Source of the DNA: Kitasatospora phosalacinea
GTDB taxonomy: Bacteria > Actinomycetota > Actinomycetes > Streptomycetales > Streptomycetaceae
Length of the DNA stretch: 64,000 nt
Assembly (NCBI RefSeq): GCF_030268885.1
Contig: NZ_BSSA01000005.1
Coordinates: 1 to 64,000, forward strand
Direction: 5' to 3'
A program made the position numbers and the translations under genes. Under the pieces are notes generated by a model. That model saw nothing but the letters and a program-made list of their open reading frames with translations, was not told the DNA's origin and did no database searches. Numbering within the stretch: position 1 is the first letter of the stretch; every line of letters begins with the position of its first letter. Shown one piece after another: positions 51,326-59,361 of the stretch.

Positions 51326-51391
51326 GGCACGGTCGTCGCGGCGGGGCCGGACGGCGACCTGACGCGACGTCACCCACGAGGAGGGGGAGCC

Positions 51392-52312
51392 ATGAAGGGC
51401 TCGACGACCGGAACGGACGAACGGCTGCGGCGGCCCGGGCGGATCCGCTCGGTGCAACTCGGCGACAGCCGGGTGTCCTTCGTCCCGGACGGGGTCATCC
51501 AGGGCCGACCGCGGGCCTGGCTGCCGGACACCACCGACGGGTTCTGGGCGGCCCACCCGCAGTACCTGGACGCCTCCGGCCACCTCGCGGCCAGTCTCGG
51601 CGGTCTCCTGGTCGAGCGCGGCGACCGCGCGCTGCTGATCGACACCGGCTTCGGCCCGCACGCCCTGCCCGCCGAGCAGGGGGCGCCGAACGGCGCCGTC
51701 CGCGGCGGCGCGTTCCTGCGCAGCCTGGCCGAACTCGGCCGGGAACCGGGCACGTTGGAGGCGGTGGCGTTCAGCCACCTGCACCCCGACCACCTCGGCT
51801 GGGCCGTGCAACCGGCCCCGGACGGCGGGCGGCCGCTGTTCGCCCCCGCAGTCCACCTGGTGGCGGAACCGGAGTGGGCCGAGCACGCACCGCGGGGCGA
51901 CGGGCGCGCGTCCGACGCCTCCGTCGCCGCCCTCGCTCCGTACGTGCGGACGGTGACCGACGGGGAGGAGGTCTTCCCCGGCGTGCGGGTCCGGATCACC
52001 GGCGGCCACAGCCCGGGGCACGCGGAGTTCGTGATCACCGGAGGGGGGCTCCGCCTGATCGCCTTCGGCGACTCCCTGCACTCACCGGTCCAGGTCGACC
52101 ACCCCGAGTGGTCCTGCGTCTACGACCACGACCCCGCCCGGGCCGCCGAGCACCGCCGCCGCCTCATCGCCGAACTGGCGGAGCCCGGCACGATCGGGTT
52201 CGGCGTCCACTTCGCCGACGTCGTGTTCGGCCGGGTCGACCCGGACGGCCGCGAACCCGCCTGGCGGCCCCTGGACGCCGGGGCCGGCGGTGACGATCGC
52301 CTGATCGCCTGA
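51392..52312 (+). CDS. Metallo-beta-lactamase-fold hydrolase
   Basis: A 306-residue MBL-fold enzyme with a binuclear zinc site: SHLHPDHLGW (HxHxDH), GGHSPGHAEF (His) and GDSLHSP (Asp). The subgroup with LGDSRVSFVPDG at the N-terminus hydrolyses lactones or esters; quorum-quenching or quinolone-like activity is possible but not shown. ATG 51392 has GAGGAGGGGGAG. Divergent from a MarR-like gene that probably controls it. The stop codon lies inside an 8-bp tandem repeat. Confidence 0.88.
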   Translation: MKGSTTGTDERLRRPGRIRSVQLGDSRVSFVPDGVIQGRPRAWLPDTTDGFWAAHPQYLDASGHLAASLGGLLVERGDRALLIDTGFGPHALPAEQGAPNGAVRGGAFLRSLAELGREPGTLEAVAFSHLHPDHLGWAVQPAPDGGRPLFAPAVHLVAEPEWAEHAPRGDGRASDASVAALAPYVRTVTDGEEVFPGVRVRITGGHSPGHAEFVITGGGLRLIAFGDSLHSPVQVDHPEWSCVYDHDPARAAEHRRRLIAELAEPGTIGFGVHFADVVFGRVDPDGREPAWRPLDAGAGGDDRLIA

Positions 52313-52334
52313 TCGCCTGATCGCCTGATCGCCT
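52295..52334. repeat. 8-bp tandem repeat (5 perfect units) spanning the MBL stop codon
   Basis: GATCGCCT five times in a row. The stop TGA (52310-52312) straddles the junction of units 2 and 3, and every junction recreates a TGA. Degenerate copies continue to about 52400. A change in unit number would alter the C-terminus by frameshift. Confidence 0.92.
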
Positions 52335-52473
52335 GGCCCGCCTGGCCCGTCTGATCGCCCGGCCGCCTGCCCCGCCCGATCGCCTGACCCGCCCGCCTGG
52401 CGGACGCCCGCCGGCTGCGGGCCAGGGCTTCCCGGCCGGTGCGCAGGAGCGACGGGCCGGGGCGCGGAGCGCT

Positions 52474-53328
52474 CTACGCGGGGACCGCCCGCAGGGCGCC
52501 CGGGTGGCGGCCGGTCAGGCGGTCCAGGGCGGCGGCGGTGGCCGGGTCGGCGGGGAGGTGGACCAGCAGGCGCTGGTCGTCGTCGGCGGGGAGCTGCAGC
52601 GTCTCGTAGGACAGCCGCAGTTCGCCGGCCTCCGGGTGGTGCAGCCGCTCGGTACCGGTGGCGTCCGGCAGGCCGGGCAGGTTGGCCAGCCGGTCGGTGA
52701 ACTCGGCGCCCGCCGCGAGTGCCAACTCGTCCATCAGCGCCGCGACCTGGGCGTCCGAGCGGCCGGGGCCCTGCTTGAGGGCGGCCACCTGCTGGTCGGC
52801 GACCCGCGACCAGTCCGGGTAGGCGGTGCGGGCCCGCGGGTCGGTGAGGACGTAGCGGGCCAGGTTCGGCCGCGGGCCGTCCAGCAGGCCGAGGGGTTCG
52901 GCCAGGCGCCGGTAGGCGGCGGTGCAGGCGAGGACCTCGCCGAGCCGGTTGAGCACCAGCGCCGGGGCCGGTTCGAGGTGTTCCAGCAGCGCCCGCACGG
53001 TCGGGCGGACGGAGCGGTTCGGGGCGGCGCCGCCGGTGCAGGTGAACTGCCCGCCCAGGCCCTTGCTCAGCCGGTGCAGGTGGACCCGCTCGGCCGTGGT
53101 CAGCCGCAGCGCGTCGGCCAGGGCGGAGAGCACCGGCACGGACGGGTGGCGGTCGCGGCCCTGTTCCAGCCGGGTCACGTACTCGACGCTGACCCCGGCC
53201 AGGGTCGCCAGTTCGGCCCGTCGCAGGCCCGGCGTGCGGCGGCGCGGGCCCGCGGGCAGGCCCACCTCGGCGGGGGTGACGGCCTCGCGCCGGGTGCGCA
53301 GGAACAGTCCCAACTCGTTGTCGCTCAC
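52474..53328 (-). CDS. XRE regulator with MmyB-like ligand-binding domain
   Basis: A 284-residue regulator: HTH (about 12-70, LRRAELATLAGVSVEYVTRLEQGRD) and a PAS-like MmyB ligand-binding domain (about 95-270, ending HHPEAGELRLSYETLQLP). In Streptomyces such genes usually sit divergent from a flavin reductase or SDR that they control; here a flavin reductase is divergent at 53474. The -10 TACCTT (53335-53340, minus strand) ends 6 nt before GTG 53328, so the mRNA is probably leaderless. Confidence 0.9.
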   Translation of the reverse strand: MSDNELGLFLRTRREAVTPAEVGLPAGPRRRTPGLRRAELATLAGVSVEYVTRLEQGRDRHPSVPVLSALADALRLTTAERVHLHRLSKGLGGQFTCTGGAAPNRSVRPTVRALLEHLEPAPALVLNRLGEVLACTAAYRRLAEPLGLLDGPRPNLARYVLTDPRARTAYPDWSRVADQQVAALKQGPGRSDAQVAALMDELALAAGAEFTDRLANLPGLPDATGTERLHHPEAGELRLSYETLQLPADDDQRLLVHLPADPATAAALDRLTGRHPGALRAVPA

Positions 53329-53473
53329 GTCGAGAAGGTAACAGCCCGGCCCGTGCGGAGGGTGGCCCCCGTACTACCAGTCTCGGCGCGGCCTCCCCCG
53401 GGCCGCCGCGGCCCGCCAGCCTGGAGCGGTGCCGCCCCGGACGGGGCGCCGTCCCGACAGGAGGAGTTCCGTG

Positions 53474-54076
53474 ATGACCGGTCAGCCGCTCAACCTCGCC
53501 GTGATCGTCGGCAGCGTCCGGGAGGGCCGCTTCGGCCCGGTGGTCGCCCGCTGGATCGCCGACCGCGCCGCCGCGCACGGCAGCTTCACGGTCGACCTGA
53601 TCGACCTCGCCGACACGCCCGTCCCGCTCGAACTCCCGGCCGTCCCCCCGGCCATGGAGCCGAACCCGCCCCGCACCCCCGCGATGCAGCAGCTCGCCGA
53701 CCGCCTCGACGCCGCCGACGCCGTGGTGGTGGTCACCCCCGACTACAACCGCAGCTTCCCGGCCTCGCTGAAGGCCGCCATCGACTGGCACTACAGCCAG
53801 TGGCAGGCCAAGCCGATCGGCTTCGTCGGCTACAGCGGCGCCAGCGGCGGCCTGCTCGCCATCGAGCAACTCCGGCAGGTCTTCAACGAGTTGCAGGCGC
53901 ACACCGTCCGCGACTACGTCTCCTTCCCGCGCTACTACCTGCTGTTCGGCCCCGACGGCACCCTGCTCGACCCGGAGGGCCCGGAGGCCGCCGCGAAGGC
54001 GATGCTCGACCAGCTCGACTGGTGGGGCTCCGTCCTGCGCGACGCCCGCCGCGAGCGCCCGCTCACCGCGAGCTGA
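53474..54076 (+). CDS. NADPH-dependent FMN reductase
   Basis: A 200-residue flavodoxin-fold reductase. VIVGSVREGRFGPVVARW is the FMN phosphate loop, and VVVTPDYNRSFPASLKAAIDW is the family signature. It would transfer hydride from NADPH to FMN, quinones or azo compounds. ATG 53474 is 7 nt from GAGGAG; a GTG three bases upstream is alternative. Divergent from an XRE-MmyB regulator, the common regulator-target arrangement. Confidence 0.9.
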   Translation: MTGQPLNLAVIVGSVREGRFGPVVARWIADRAAAHGSFTVDLIDLADTPVPLELPAVPPAMEPNPPRTPAMQQLADRLDAADAVVVVTPDYNRSFPASLKAAIDWHYSQWQAKPIGFVGYSGASGGLLAIEQLRQVFNELQAHTVRDYVSFPRYYLLFGPDGTLLDPEGPEAAAKAMLDQLDWWGSVLRDARRERPLTAS

Positions 54077-54176
54077 CACCCCGCCCGGCGGGCGCGGTTT
54101 CCGGGCGGGCCCGCCGGGACGGCAGGATGGCCCGTCGGAGGCGCCCCGGACGGCGGGCCGCCGGAGCGGGACGGGG

Positions 54177-55100
54177 GTGCGGCAGGTGGGCGGCTGGGAA
54201 CGGGCGCTGGACGCGGCGGGGGTGCGGGAGCCGGGGCTGCGGGAGGCGTACGGGCGGCAGCGCGAGCAGGTCGTGGCGTACAAGCGGGAGGTGGCGCTGG
54301 CCGCGGGGCTGCTGCTGCCGCCCGCGACCGTCCCGCACGTGATCGCCGCCGCCGCGTTCATGCACCGCACCGACGACCTGCTCGACAGCGGCCCACCGGA
54401 CGGCCGCCGCGCCGCCTCCGCCCGCTGGCGCGAGCGGGTCACCGCGGCGCTCGACGCGGGCGACAGCGCGGACCGCGAGCTGCGGCCGCTGCTGAACAGC
54501 GTCGCGGCCCGACCCGTGCTGCGCGACCGGGTGCTGGACTTCCTCGCCGTCGCGGACGCCGACCTCGACTTCGCGGGCTTCGCCACCGAGGACGACTACC
54601 AGGCCTACCTGGACGGGTACTCGCTGCCCGGCTTCATGGTGGTCGCCGCGCTGCTCGGCCCCGACGGCGACCAGCGCGACTACCGCGCCGCCTGCCGGAC
54701 GTTCATCGACTCCAGCCAGCGGCTCGACTTCGTCAACGACCTCGCCGAGGACCTCGCCGACGGCCGCCTCACCCTCCCGCGGCAGACCCTGGCCGCGCAC
54801 GGCGTCACCCGCGCCGCACTGGAACGCGCCGAGGACACCCCCGCCGTGCGGGCCCTGCTCGGCGACCTGCTCGACCGCTCCGACCGCGACCGCGACCGCG
54901 CCGTCGAGGCCGGGCTGGCCGACCTCGCCCCGCCCGCGCACCGGCCGATGATCCGCTGCCTGCTGGGCGTCGAACGGCTCACCGCCACCGCCGCCCGGGC
55001 CGACCCCGGCGCGCTGCTGCGCCGCTCCGCGAGCCCCGCCAGGCCGGGGCTGCTGCGGCTGCTGGCCCGCGAGTACGTCCGGGCCCGGCGGGTGCGCTGA
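54177..55100 (+). CDS. Squalene/phytoene synthase-family protein
   Basis: A 307-residue all-helical protein of the head-to-head prenyl synthase family. First metal motif is HRTDDLLDSG, second is RLDFVNDLAEDLADGRLTLP, the DxxxD pair and the gR-x-LP turn expected of squalene/phytoene synthases. It stands alone, without carotenoid or hopanoid genes, so the product cannot be told. GTG 54177 has a GGAG at a long spacing. Function beyond the family is uncertain. Confidence 0.8.
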   Translation: MRQVGGWERALDAAGVREPGLREAYGRQREQVVAYKREVALAAGLLLPPATVPHVIAAAAFMHRTDDLLDSGPPDGRRAASARWRERVTAALDAGDSADRELRPLLNSVAARPVLRDRVLDFLAVADADLDFAGFATEDDYQAYLDGYSLPGFMVVAALLGPDGDQRDYRAACRTFIDSSQRLDFVNDLAEDLADGRLTLPRQTLAAHGVTRAALERAEDTPAVRALLGDLLDRSDRDRDRAVEAGLADLAPPAHRPMIRCLLGVERLTATAARADPGALLRRSASPARPGLLRLLAREYVRARRVR

Positions 55101-55161
55101 CGGCGGCCGCTCCCGGTCCTCCCGGCCCTCCTGGCCTTCCCGGTCCTCCTGGCCTTCCCGG

Positions 55162-55266
55162 TCAGGCTCCCGGGAGGGCGGCGGCCGGGGCGGTGCGGCG
55201 GTAGCGGCCTGGGGCGGTGCCGTGGCGGCGGGAGAAGGCCCGGGAGAAGCGGCCGTCGCGGTCGGC
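55162..55266 (-). pseudogene. Relic of an AraC-family regulator (C-terminal HTH only)
   Basis: In the frame that continues past the stop of the ECF-lyase fusion, the minus strand reads GRFSRAFSRRHGTAPGRYRR, the last helix of AraC/XylS HTH domains, and ends at 55162. No start or upstream domain remains. It probably is the tail of a regulator deleted or replaced at this locus. Confidence 0.7.
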
Positions 55267-55278
55267 GGTGGCGGGCCG

Positions 55279-57459
55279 TCAGCTCCGGTGCTGCTCGGTC
55301 ATGGTGGCGCCCGCCGCCGTCCGGGGGCGCAGGAACGCGGTGGGCGGGAGGCCGCCGTCGGCCGGGCGGACGGCTTCGGCGGTGGACGCCTCCGTGGAGG
55401 TGAAGAGGTCGGCCGCGGATGAGTCCCAACTGTTGCCGGTGGAGCGGGAGTTCGGTCCGCGTTGGACGTCCCGGCCGTTGCCGAGGGCGGCGTTGGCGGA
55501 CAACTCGGCTGCGGCGTCCGGGAGGTAGAAGCCGAGGAGCGCGTTGCGGAAGGCGGAGTTGCCGGTCAGCCGCAGAGCGCCCGGGTTGCCCTCGTCGTTG
55601 AAGCCGAGGCCGGAGTTGTCCCAGGCGGCGTTGTTCACCACCAGGTGCGCCACCGCCGTCCGGCCGCTCCCGCCGCCGCCCAGGGTGAAGCCGTTGCCGT
55701 TGCGGTACGACCAGTTGCTGTCCACCGTCACCGGGTCGGTGAAGCCGCCCAGGTCGAGGCCGTCGGTCGCGTTGCCGTGGAAGCGGTTGCCGCGCACCAC
55801 GTTGCCCTCGCCCGAGCCGAAGGTCAGGCCGAGCCCGATCCCGGTGCCGCCCGCGGCGTCCCGGTTGTCGTAGAAGTCGCTGTCCAGCACCGCGTTGCCG
55901 CTCGTCCCGGCGTCCCGCAGCAGCAGCCCCGAGCGGCCGTTGCCGTGGAACGCGACCCGCTGGAACACCGTCGAACGGCAGCCGCTGCACACCCAGCCGT
56001 GCCCCGCCGCGCCGCGCAGCTCCAGCCCCTGGACCGTCCAGAACCCGCCGGTCTGGGTCACCGCCCAGGCGGAGGCGGGCAGCGCGGAGGCGTCCAGCAC
56101 CGGGTGCTCGTCGCGGTAGGCGGAGAGGGTGATCCGCTGCGCCTCGGTGCCGGCCGTGCCGATGCCCACCGGCGCCGTCAGCCGGTACGTGCCGCCGCGC
56201 AGCGCGACCGTCTGCCCGGGCCGGACGACCGCCGCGGCCCGGGCCAGGGACGCGAACGGGTGCTCCAGCGAGCCGTCCGCCGCGTCCGAGCCGTCCGGGG
56301 CGACGTACAGGTCCGCGACCGGCACGCCGGGGCCGGGGGCCGCGGGCAGGGCGGACGCGGCGGGGGAGGGGACCGGGGACTGCGAGGGGGCCGCGGAGGG
56401 GGACGGCGGCGCCTGCGCGGCAGCGGTCGCGACCGTGGCCGTGGCGGCCGTGGCGGCCGTGGCGGCCGTGGCGGGCGCGGAGGGCCGCGGGGCGGGGGCG
56501 TCGGGGCTCGACCACGGGGCGAGGGTCAGCAGCACCGCGGTCGCCGCCGCCACGGCCGTGGCGCCCGCCGCCGTCCGCGCGGCGGTCCGGCCCGCGGCGG
56601 GGGCGCCCTTGCGCAGCGCGGCGCCCAGTCCGTCCGCGAGCCGGTCCGGCACCAGCAGCACGCCGAGGCCGGGCAGCAGCCGCTCCGGGGCGACCAGACC
56701 GGTGGCGCGGTCCTCGCAGGCGGCGCACCCGCGCAGGTGCCGGGCCAGCCGCTTGCGCCACACCGAACCGGGACGGCCGTCCCACCCGGCGGCCGCCCGT
56801 TCGAGCCCGGCGCAGCGAGGTGTGGCGTCCAGGGCCCGCACCAGGGCGCGGACCAGGTCGAGTTGGGCCTTCATCCGCTTCACCTTGACGGCGGCGTGCG
56901 GGGGTTGCAGACCGAGTGCGGCGGCGAGCTCGGCACGGGTGAGGGTGCCGGTGGTCTCCTGCCACCACAGGGCCAGCAGTTGACGGTCGGACGGATCCAA
57001 CCAGGCGGTGGCGCGCACGAGTTCGCGCCGCTGGGCGGAGAGCAGCAGTTCGGCGACGCTCCGGTCGGCGAAGTCGGTGCCCGGGTCGGGGACGTCCAAC
57101 GCCTCGAAGCGGTGCGGCAGTTCCACCGTCCGTCGGCGTCCGTGCTCCTGGGCCCGGCGGTAGGCGATCGCCACCAGCCAGGATCTGAAGCTCTCCGGGT
57201 CGCGCAGGTCGGCGAGCCCGCGCACCGCCCGCAGCATGGTCTCCTGGGTCAGGTCGTCGGCGTCCGTCGGGCCGACCGTCCGGGCCAGCAGGTTGTAGAC
57301 CAGCGGCAGGTGCGCTTCCAGCAGCCGTTCCAGCGCCGCCGCGTCCCCCGCCTGGGCCGCCGTCACCAGTCGTGGGACGTCCGCCCCGGCCTCCCGCCGA
57401 CCCTCCGCGAGCACCGCCGCCACCCCTCCCGTCCGGACCGACCGCACCGGGGTCCGCAT
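55279..57459 (-). CDS. ECF sigma factor fused via a membrane helix to a degenerate PL9 pectate-lyase domain
   Basis: A 726-residue one-protein sigma/sensor. Sigma-2 (about 35-105, DADDLTQETMLRAVRGL), sigma-4 (about 135-205, RAELAAALGLQPPHAAVKVKRMK), a zinc motif H241-x3-C245-x2-C248 as in anti-sigma factors, one membrane helix (about 297-315), a Pro/Ser/Ala linker (316-380) and an extracellular right-handed beta-helix (381-726) homologous to the PL9 lyase at 1747. Where PL9 has GYKLGGDD this has GFTLGGGG, so the catalytic lysine and calcium aspartates are gone. Probably senses pectin. ATG 57459 lacks a good RBS; GTG starts nearby (with GGGAGG) are possible. Confidence 0.85.
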   Translation of the reverse strand: MRTPVRSVRTGGVAAVLAEGRREAGADVPRLVTAAQAGDAAALERLLEAHLPLVYNLLARTVGPTDADDLTQETMLRAVRGLADLRDPESFRSWLVAIAYRRAQEHGRRRTVELPHRFEALDVPDPGTDFADRSVAELLLSAQRRELVRATAWLDPSDRQLLALWWQETTGTLTRAELAAALGLQPPHAAVKVKRMKAQLDLVRALVRALDATPRCAGLERAAAGWDGRPGSVWRKRLARHLRGCAACEDRATGLVAPERLLPGLGVLLVPDRLADGLGAALRKGAPAAGRTAARTAAGATAVAAATAVLLTLAPWSSPDAPAPRPSAPATAATAATAATATVATAAAQAPPSPSAAPSQSPVPSPAASALPAAPGPGVPVADLYVAPDGSDAADGSLEHPFASLARAAAVVRPGQTVALRGGTYRLTAPVGIGTAGTEAQRITLSAYRDEHPVLDASALPASAWAVTQTGGFWTVQGLELRGAAGHGWVCSGCRSTVFQRVAFHGNGRSGLLLRDAGTSGNAVLDSDFYDNRDAAGGTGIGLGLTFGSGEGNVVRGNRFHGNATDGLDLGGFTDPVTVDSNWSYRNGNGFTLGGGGSGRTAVAHLVVNNAAWDNSGLGFNDEGNPGALRLTGNSAFRNALLGFYLPDAAAELSANAALGNGRDVQRGPNSRSTGNSWDSSAADLFTSTEASTAEAVRPADGGLPPTAFLRPRTAAGATMTEQHRS

Positions 57460-57535
57460 CCTGGCATGGCCCCGCCCGGGACGTAAAGCGGTTCGGTGCC
57501 CGGACGACCCCGACACGCCCGGAACGGCTGCTGAA

Positions 57536-57566
57536 TGTGCGTCGTATCGCACAGGTGAGATATGTT
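57536..57566 (+). promoter_or_regulatory. Leaderless promoter and operator of the HTH-MurA gene
   Basis: The -10 box TATGTT (57561-57566) ends 6 nt before GTG 57573 and no RBS is present. TGTGCG-N6-CGCACA (57536-57553) is a perfect inverted repeat over the -35 position, fitting autorepression by the encoded HTH. Confidence 0.65.
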
Positions 57567-57572
57567 CACGCA

Positions 57573-59102
57573 GTGACCGAAGACTACCTCTCCCGCATCG
57601 GCAAGCTCGTCCGCGCCGCCCGCACCCACAAGGGCTGGACGCAGAGCCAGCTCGCCGCGGCCCTCGGCACCACGCAGAGCGCGGTGGCCCGGATCGAGTC
57701 CGGCGGCCAGAACATCGGCCTGGACCTGGTCGCCCGGATCGGCGAGGCGCTCGACAGCGAGATCGTCTCGCTCGGCGTGGCCGGGCCGATGAACCTGCGG
57801 GTGGTCGGCGGGCGCACCCTCTCCGGCAGCATCGAGGTCCGCACCAGCAAGAACGCCTGCGTCGCGCTGCTCGCCGCCTCCCTGCTCACCACCGGCCGCA
57901 CCACCCTGCGGCGGGCCGCCCGGATCGAGGAGGTCTACCGGCTGCTGGAGGTCCTCGCCAGCATCGGCGTGCGCCACCGCTGGACCAACGGCGGCGTCGA
58001 CCTGGAGATCACCCCGCCCGCCGAGCTCGACCTCTCCGGCATGGACGAGGACGCCGCCCGGCGCACCCGCAGCATCCTGATGTTCCTCGGCCCGCTGCTG
58101 CACCGCGCCGACCGCTTCGAGATCCCCTACGCGGGCGGCTGCGACCTCGGCACCCGCACCATCCAGCCCCACCTGTCGGCCCTGCGCCAGTTCGGACTGC
58201 ACGTCAGCGCCACCACCGGCACCTACCGGGCCAGCGTCGACCGCACGGTCTCCCCGCAGCGCCCCATCGTCCTCACCGAACGCGGTGACACCGTCACCGA
58301 GAACGCGCTGCTCGCCGCCGCCCGCCACCCCGGCACCACCGTCATCCGCAACGCCAGCGCCAACTACATGGTCCAGGACCTGTGCTTCTTCCTGGAACTG
58401 CTCGGCGTGCGGGTCGAGGGCATCGGCACCACCACCCTCACCGTGCACGGCAAGGCCGTCATCGACGCCGACGTCGACTACGCGCCCTCCGAGGACCCGG
58501 TCGAGGCGATGAGCCTGCTCACCGCCGCCGTCGTCACCAACTCCGAACTGACCGTCCGCCGCGTCCCGATCGAGTTCGTCGAGATCGAGCTCGCCGTCCT
58601 GGAGGAGATGGGCCTCGACTGCGAGCGCGGCCCCGAGTACCCGGCCGCCAACGGCCGCACCCGGCTCACCGACCTCACCGTGCGCCCCTCCAAGCTGGTC
58701 GCGCCGATCGACAAGATCCACCCGATGCCGTTCCCCGGCATCAACATCGACAACCTGCCGTTCTTCGCCGCGATCGCGGCCTGCGCCCACGGCACCACCC
58801 TGGTCCACGACTGGGTCTACGAGAACCGCTCGGTCTACCTCACCGAACTCGGCCGGGTCGGCGCCAGCGTCCAGCTCATGGACCCGCACCGCGTCCTGGT
58901 CGAGGGCCCCACCCGCTGGCGCGCCGCCGAGATGATGTGCCCCCCGGCGCTGCGCCCCGCGATGGTCCTGCTGCTGGCCATGCTGGCCGCCGAGGGCACC
59001 TCCGTCCTGCGCAACGTCTACGTGATCAACCGCGGCTACGAGGACCTGGCCGCGCGCCTCAACTCGGTCGGCGCGCAGATCGAGGTCTTCCGCGACATCT
59101 GA
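57573..59102 (+). CDS. XRE HTH fused to a MurA-like enolpyruvyltransferase
   Basis: A 509-residue fusion. N-terminal XRE HTH (about 5-60, LVRAARTHKGWTQSQLAAALGTTQSAVARIESG), then an EPSP-synthase/MurA fold (about 70-505). MurA features persist: VRTSKNACVALLAASLL (the substrate-binding KN) and AGGCDLGTR, whose Cys matches the fosfomycin-reactive catalytic Cys of MurA. If active it would transfer enolpyruvate to UDP-GlcNAc, or use the fold as a ligand sensor for the HTH. GTG 57573 is leaderless. The stop lies at the start of a 9-bp tandem repeat. Divergent from the ECF-lyase fusion. Confidence 0.85.
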   Translation: MTEDYLSRIGKLVRAARTHKGWTQSQLAAALGTTQSAVARIESGGQNIGLDLVARIGEALDSEIVSLGVAGPMNLRVVGGRTLSGSIEVRTSKNACVALLAASLLTTGRTTLRRAARIEEVYRLLEVLASIGVRHRWTNGGVDLEITPPAELDLSGMDEDAARRTRSILMFLGPLLHRADRFEIPYAGGCDLGTRTIQPHLSALRQFGLHVSATTGTYRASVDRTVSPQRPIVLTERGDTVTENALLAAARHPGTTVIRNASANYMVQDLCFFLELLGVRVEGIGTTTLTVHGKAVIDADVDYAPSEDPVEAMSLLTAAVVTNSELTVRRVPIEFVEIELAVLEEMGLDCERGPEYPAANGRTRLTDLTVRPSKLVAPIDKIHPMPFPGINIDNLPFFAAIAACAHGTTLVHDWVYENRSVYLTELGRVGASVQLMDPHRVLVEGPTRWRAAEMMCPPALRPAMVLLLAMLAAEGTSVLRNVYVINRGYEDLAARLNSVGAQIEVFRDI

Positions 59103-59138
59103 GACATCCAAGACATCCAAGACATCCGAGACGTTCGA
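59094..59138. repeat. 9-bp tandem repeat (5 units) beginning in the HTH-MurA stop codon
   Basis: GACATCTGA, GACATCCAA twice, GACATCCGA and GACGTTCGA. The first unit codes Asp-Ile-stop; loss of that stop would read through in frame. Confidence 0.9.
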
Positions 59139-59182
59139 GACCGCTGGCGCGGGGTGCGCCCGGTCATCGCACCAGTGCGTTA

Positions 59183-59216
59183 GGGCCGTCCCGGCTTCGG
59201 CCGGGGCGGCCCTTCT
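59183..59216 (+). terminator. Terminator with TTCG tetraloop
   Basis: A 13-bp stem (one G-T) capped by TTCG, followed by TTCT, ends the HTH-MurA transcript. Confidence 0.85.
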
Positions 59217-59270
59217 GCGTGCCCGGACGCCCGCTCCGGGACACCGCGGGACATCCTGCAGAAAAGTTTT

Positions 59271-59297
59271 TGTCATCCCGTCATGCCGCCTCCCGTC
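59271..59297 (+). promoter_or_regulatory. Candidate ECF-sigma promoter of the pectinesterase operon
   Basis: TGTCATC (59271-59277), 16 bp, CGTC (59294-59297), matching the layout of ECF promoters such as ECF41 (TGTCACA-N16-CGTC). It lies in an unusually A/T-rich stretch 65 bp before the RBS. Whether the nearby ECF-lyase fusion uses it is inference. Confidence 0.45.
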
Positions 59298-59361
59298 TAC
59301 AGGGGTGCTGCGGGCCGATCCGGCCTGCGGCGCGGATCCCCTGTGCGGAGAGGACGGACCG

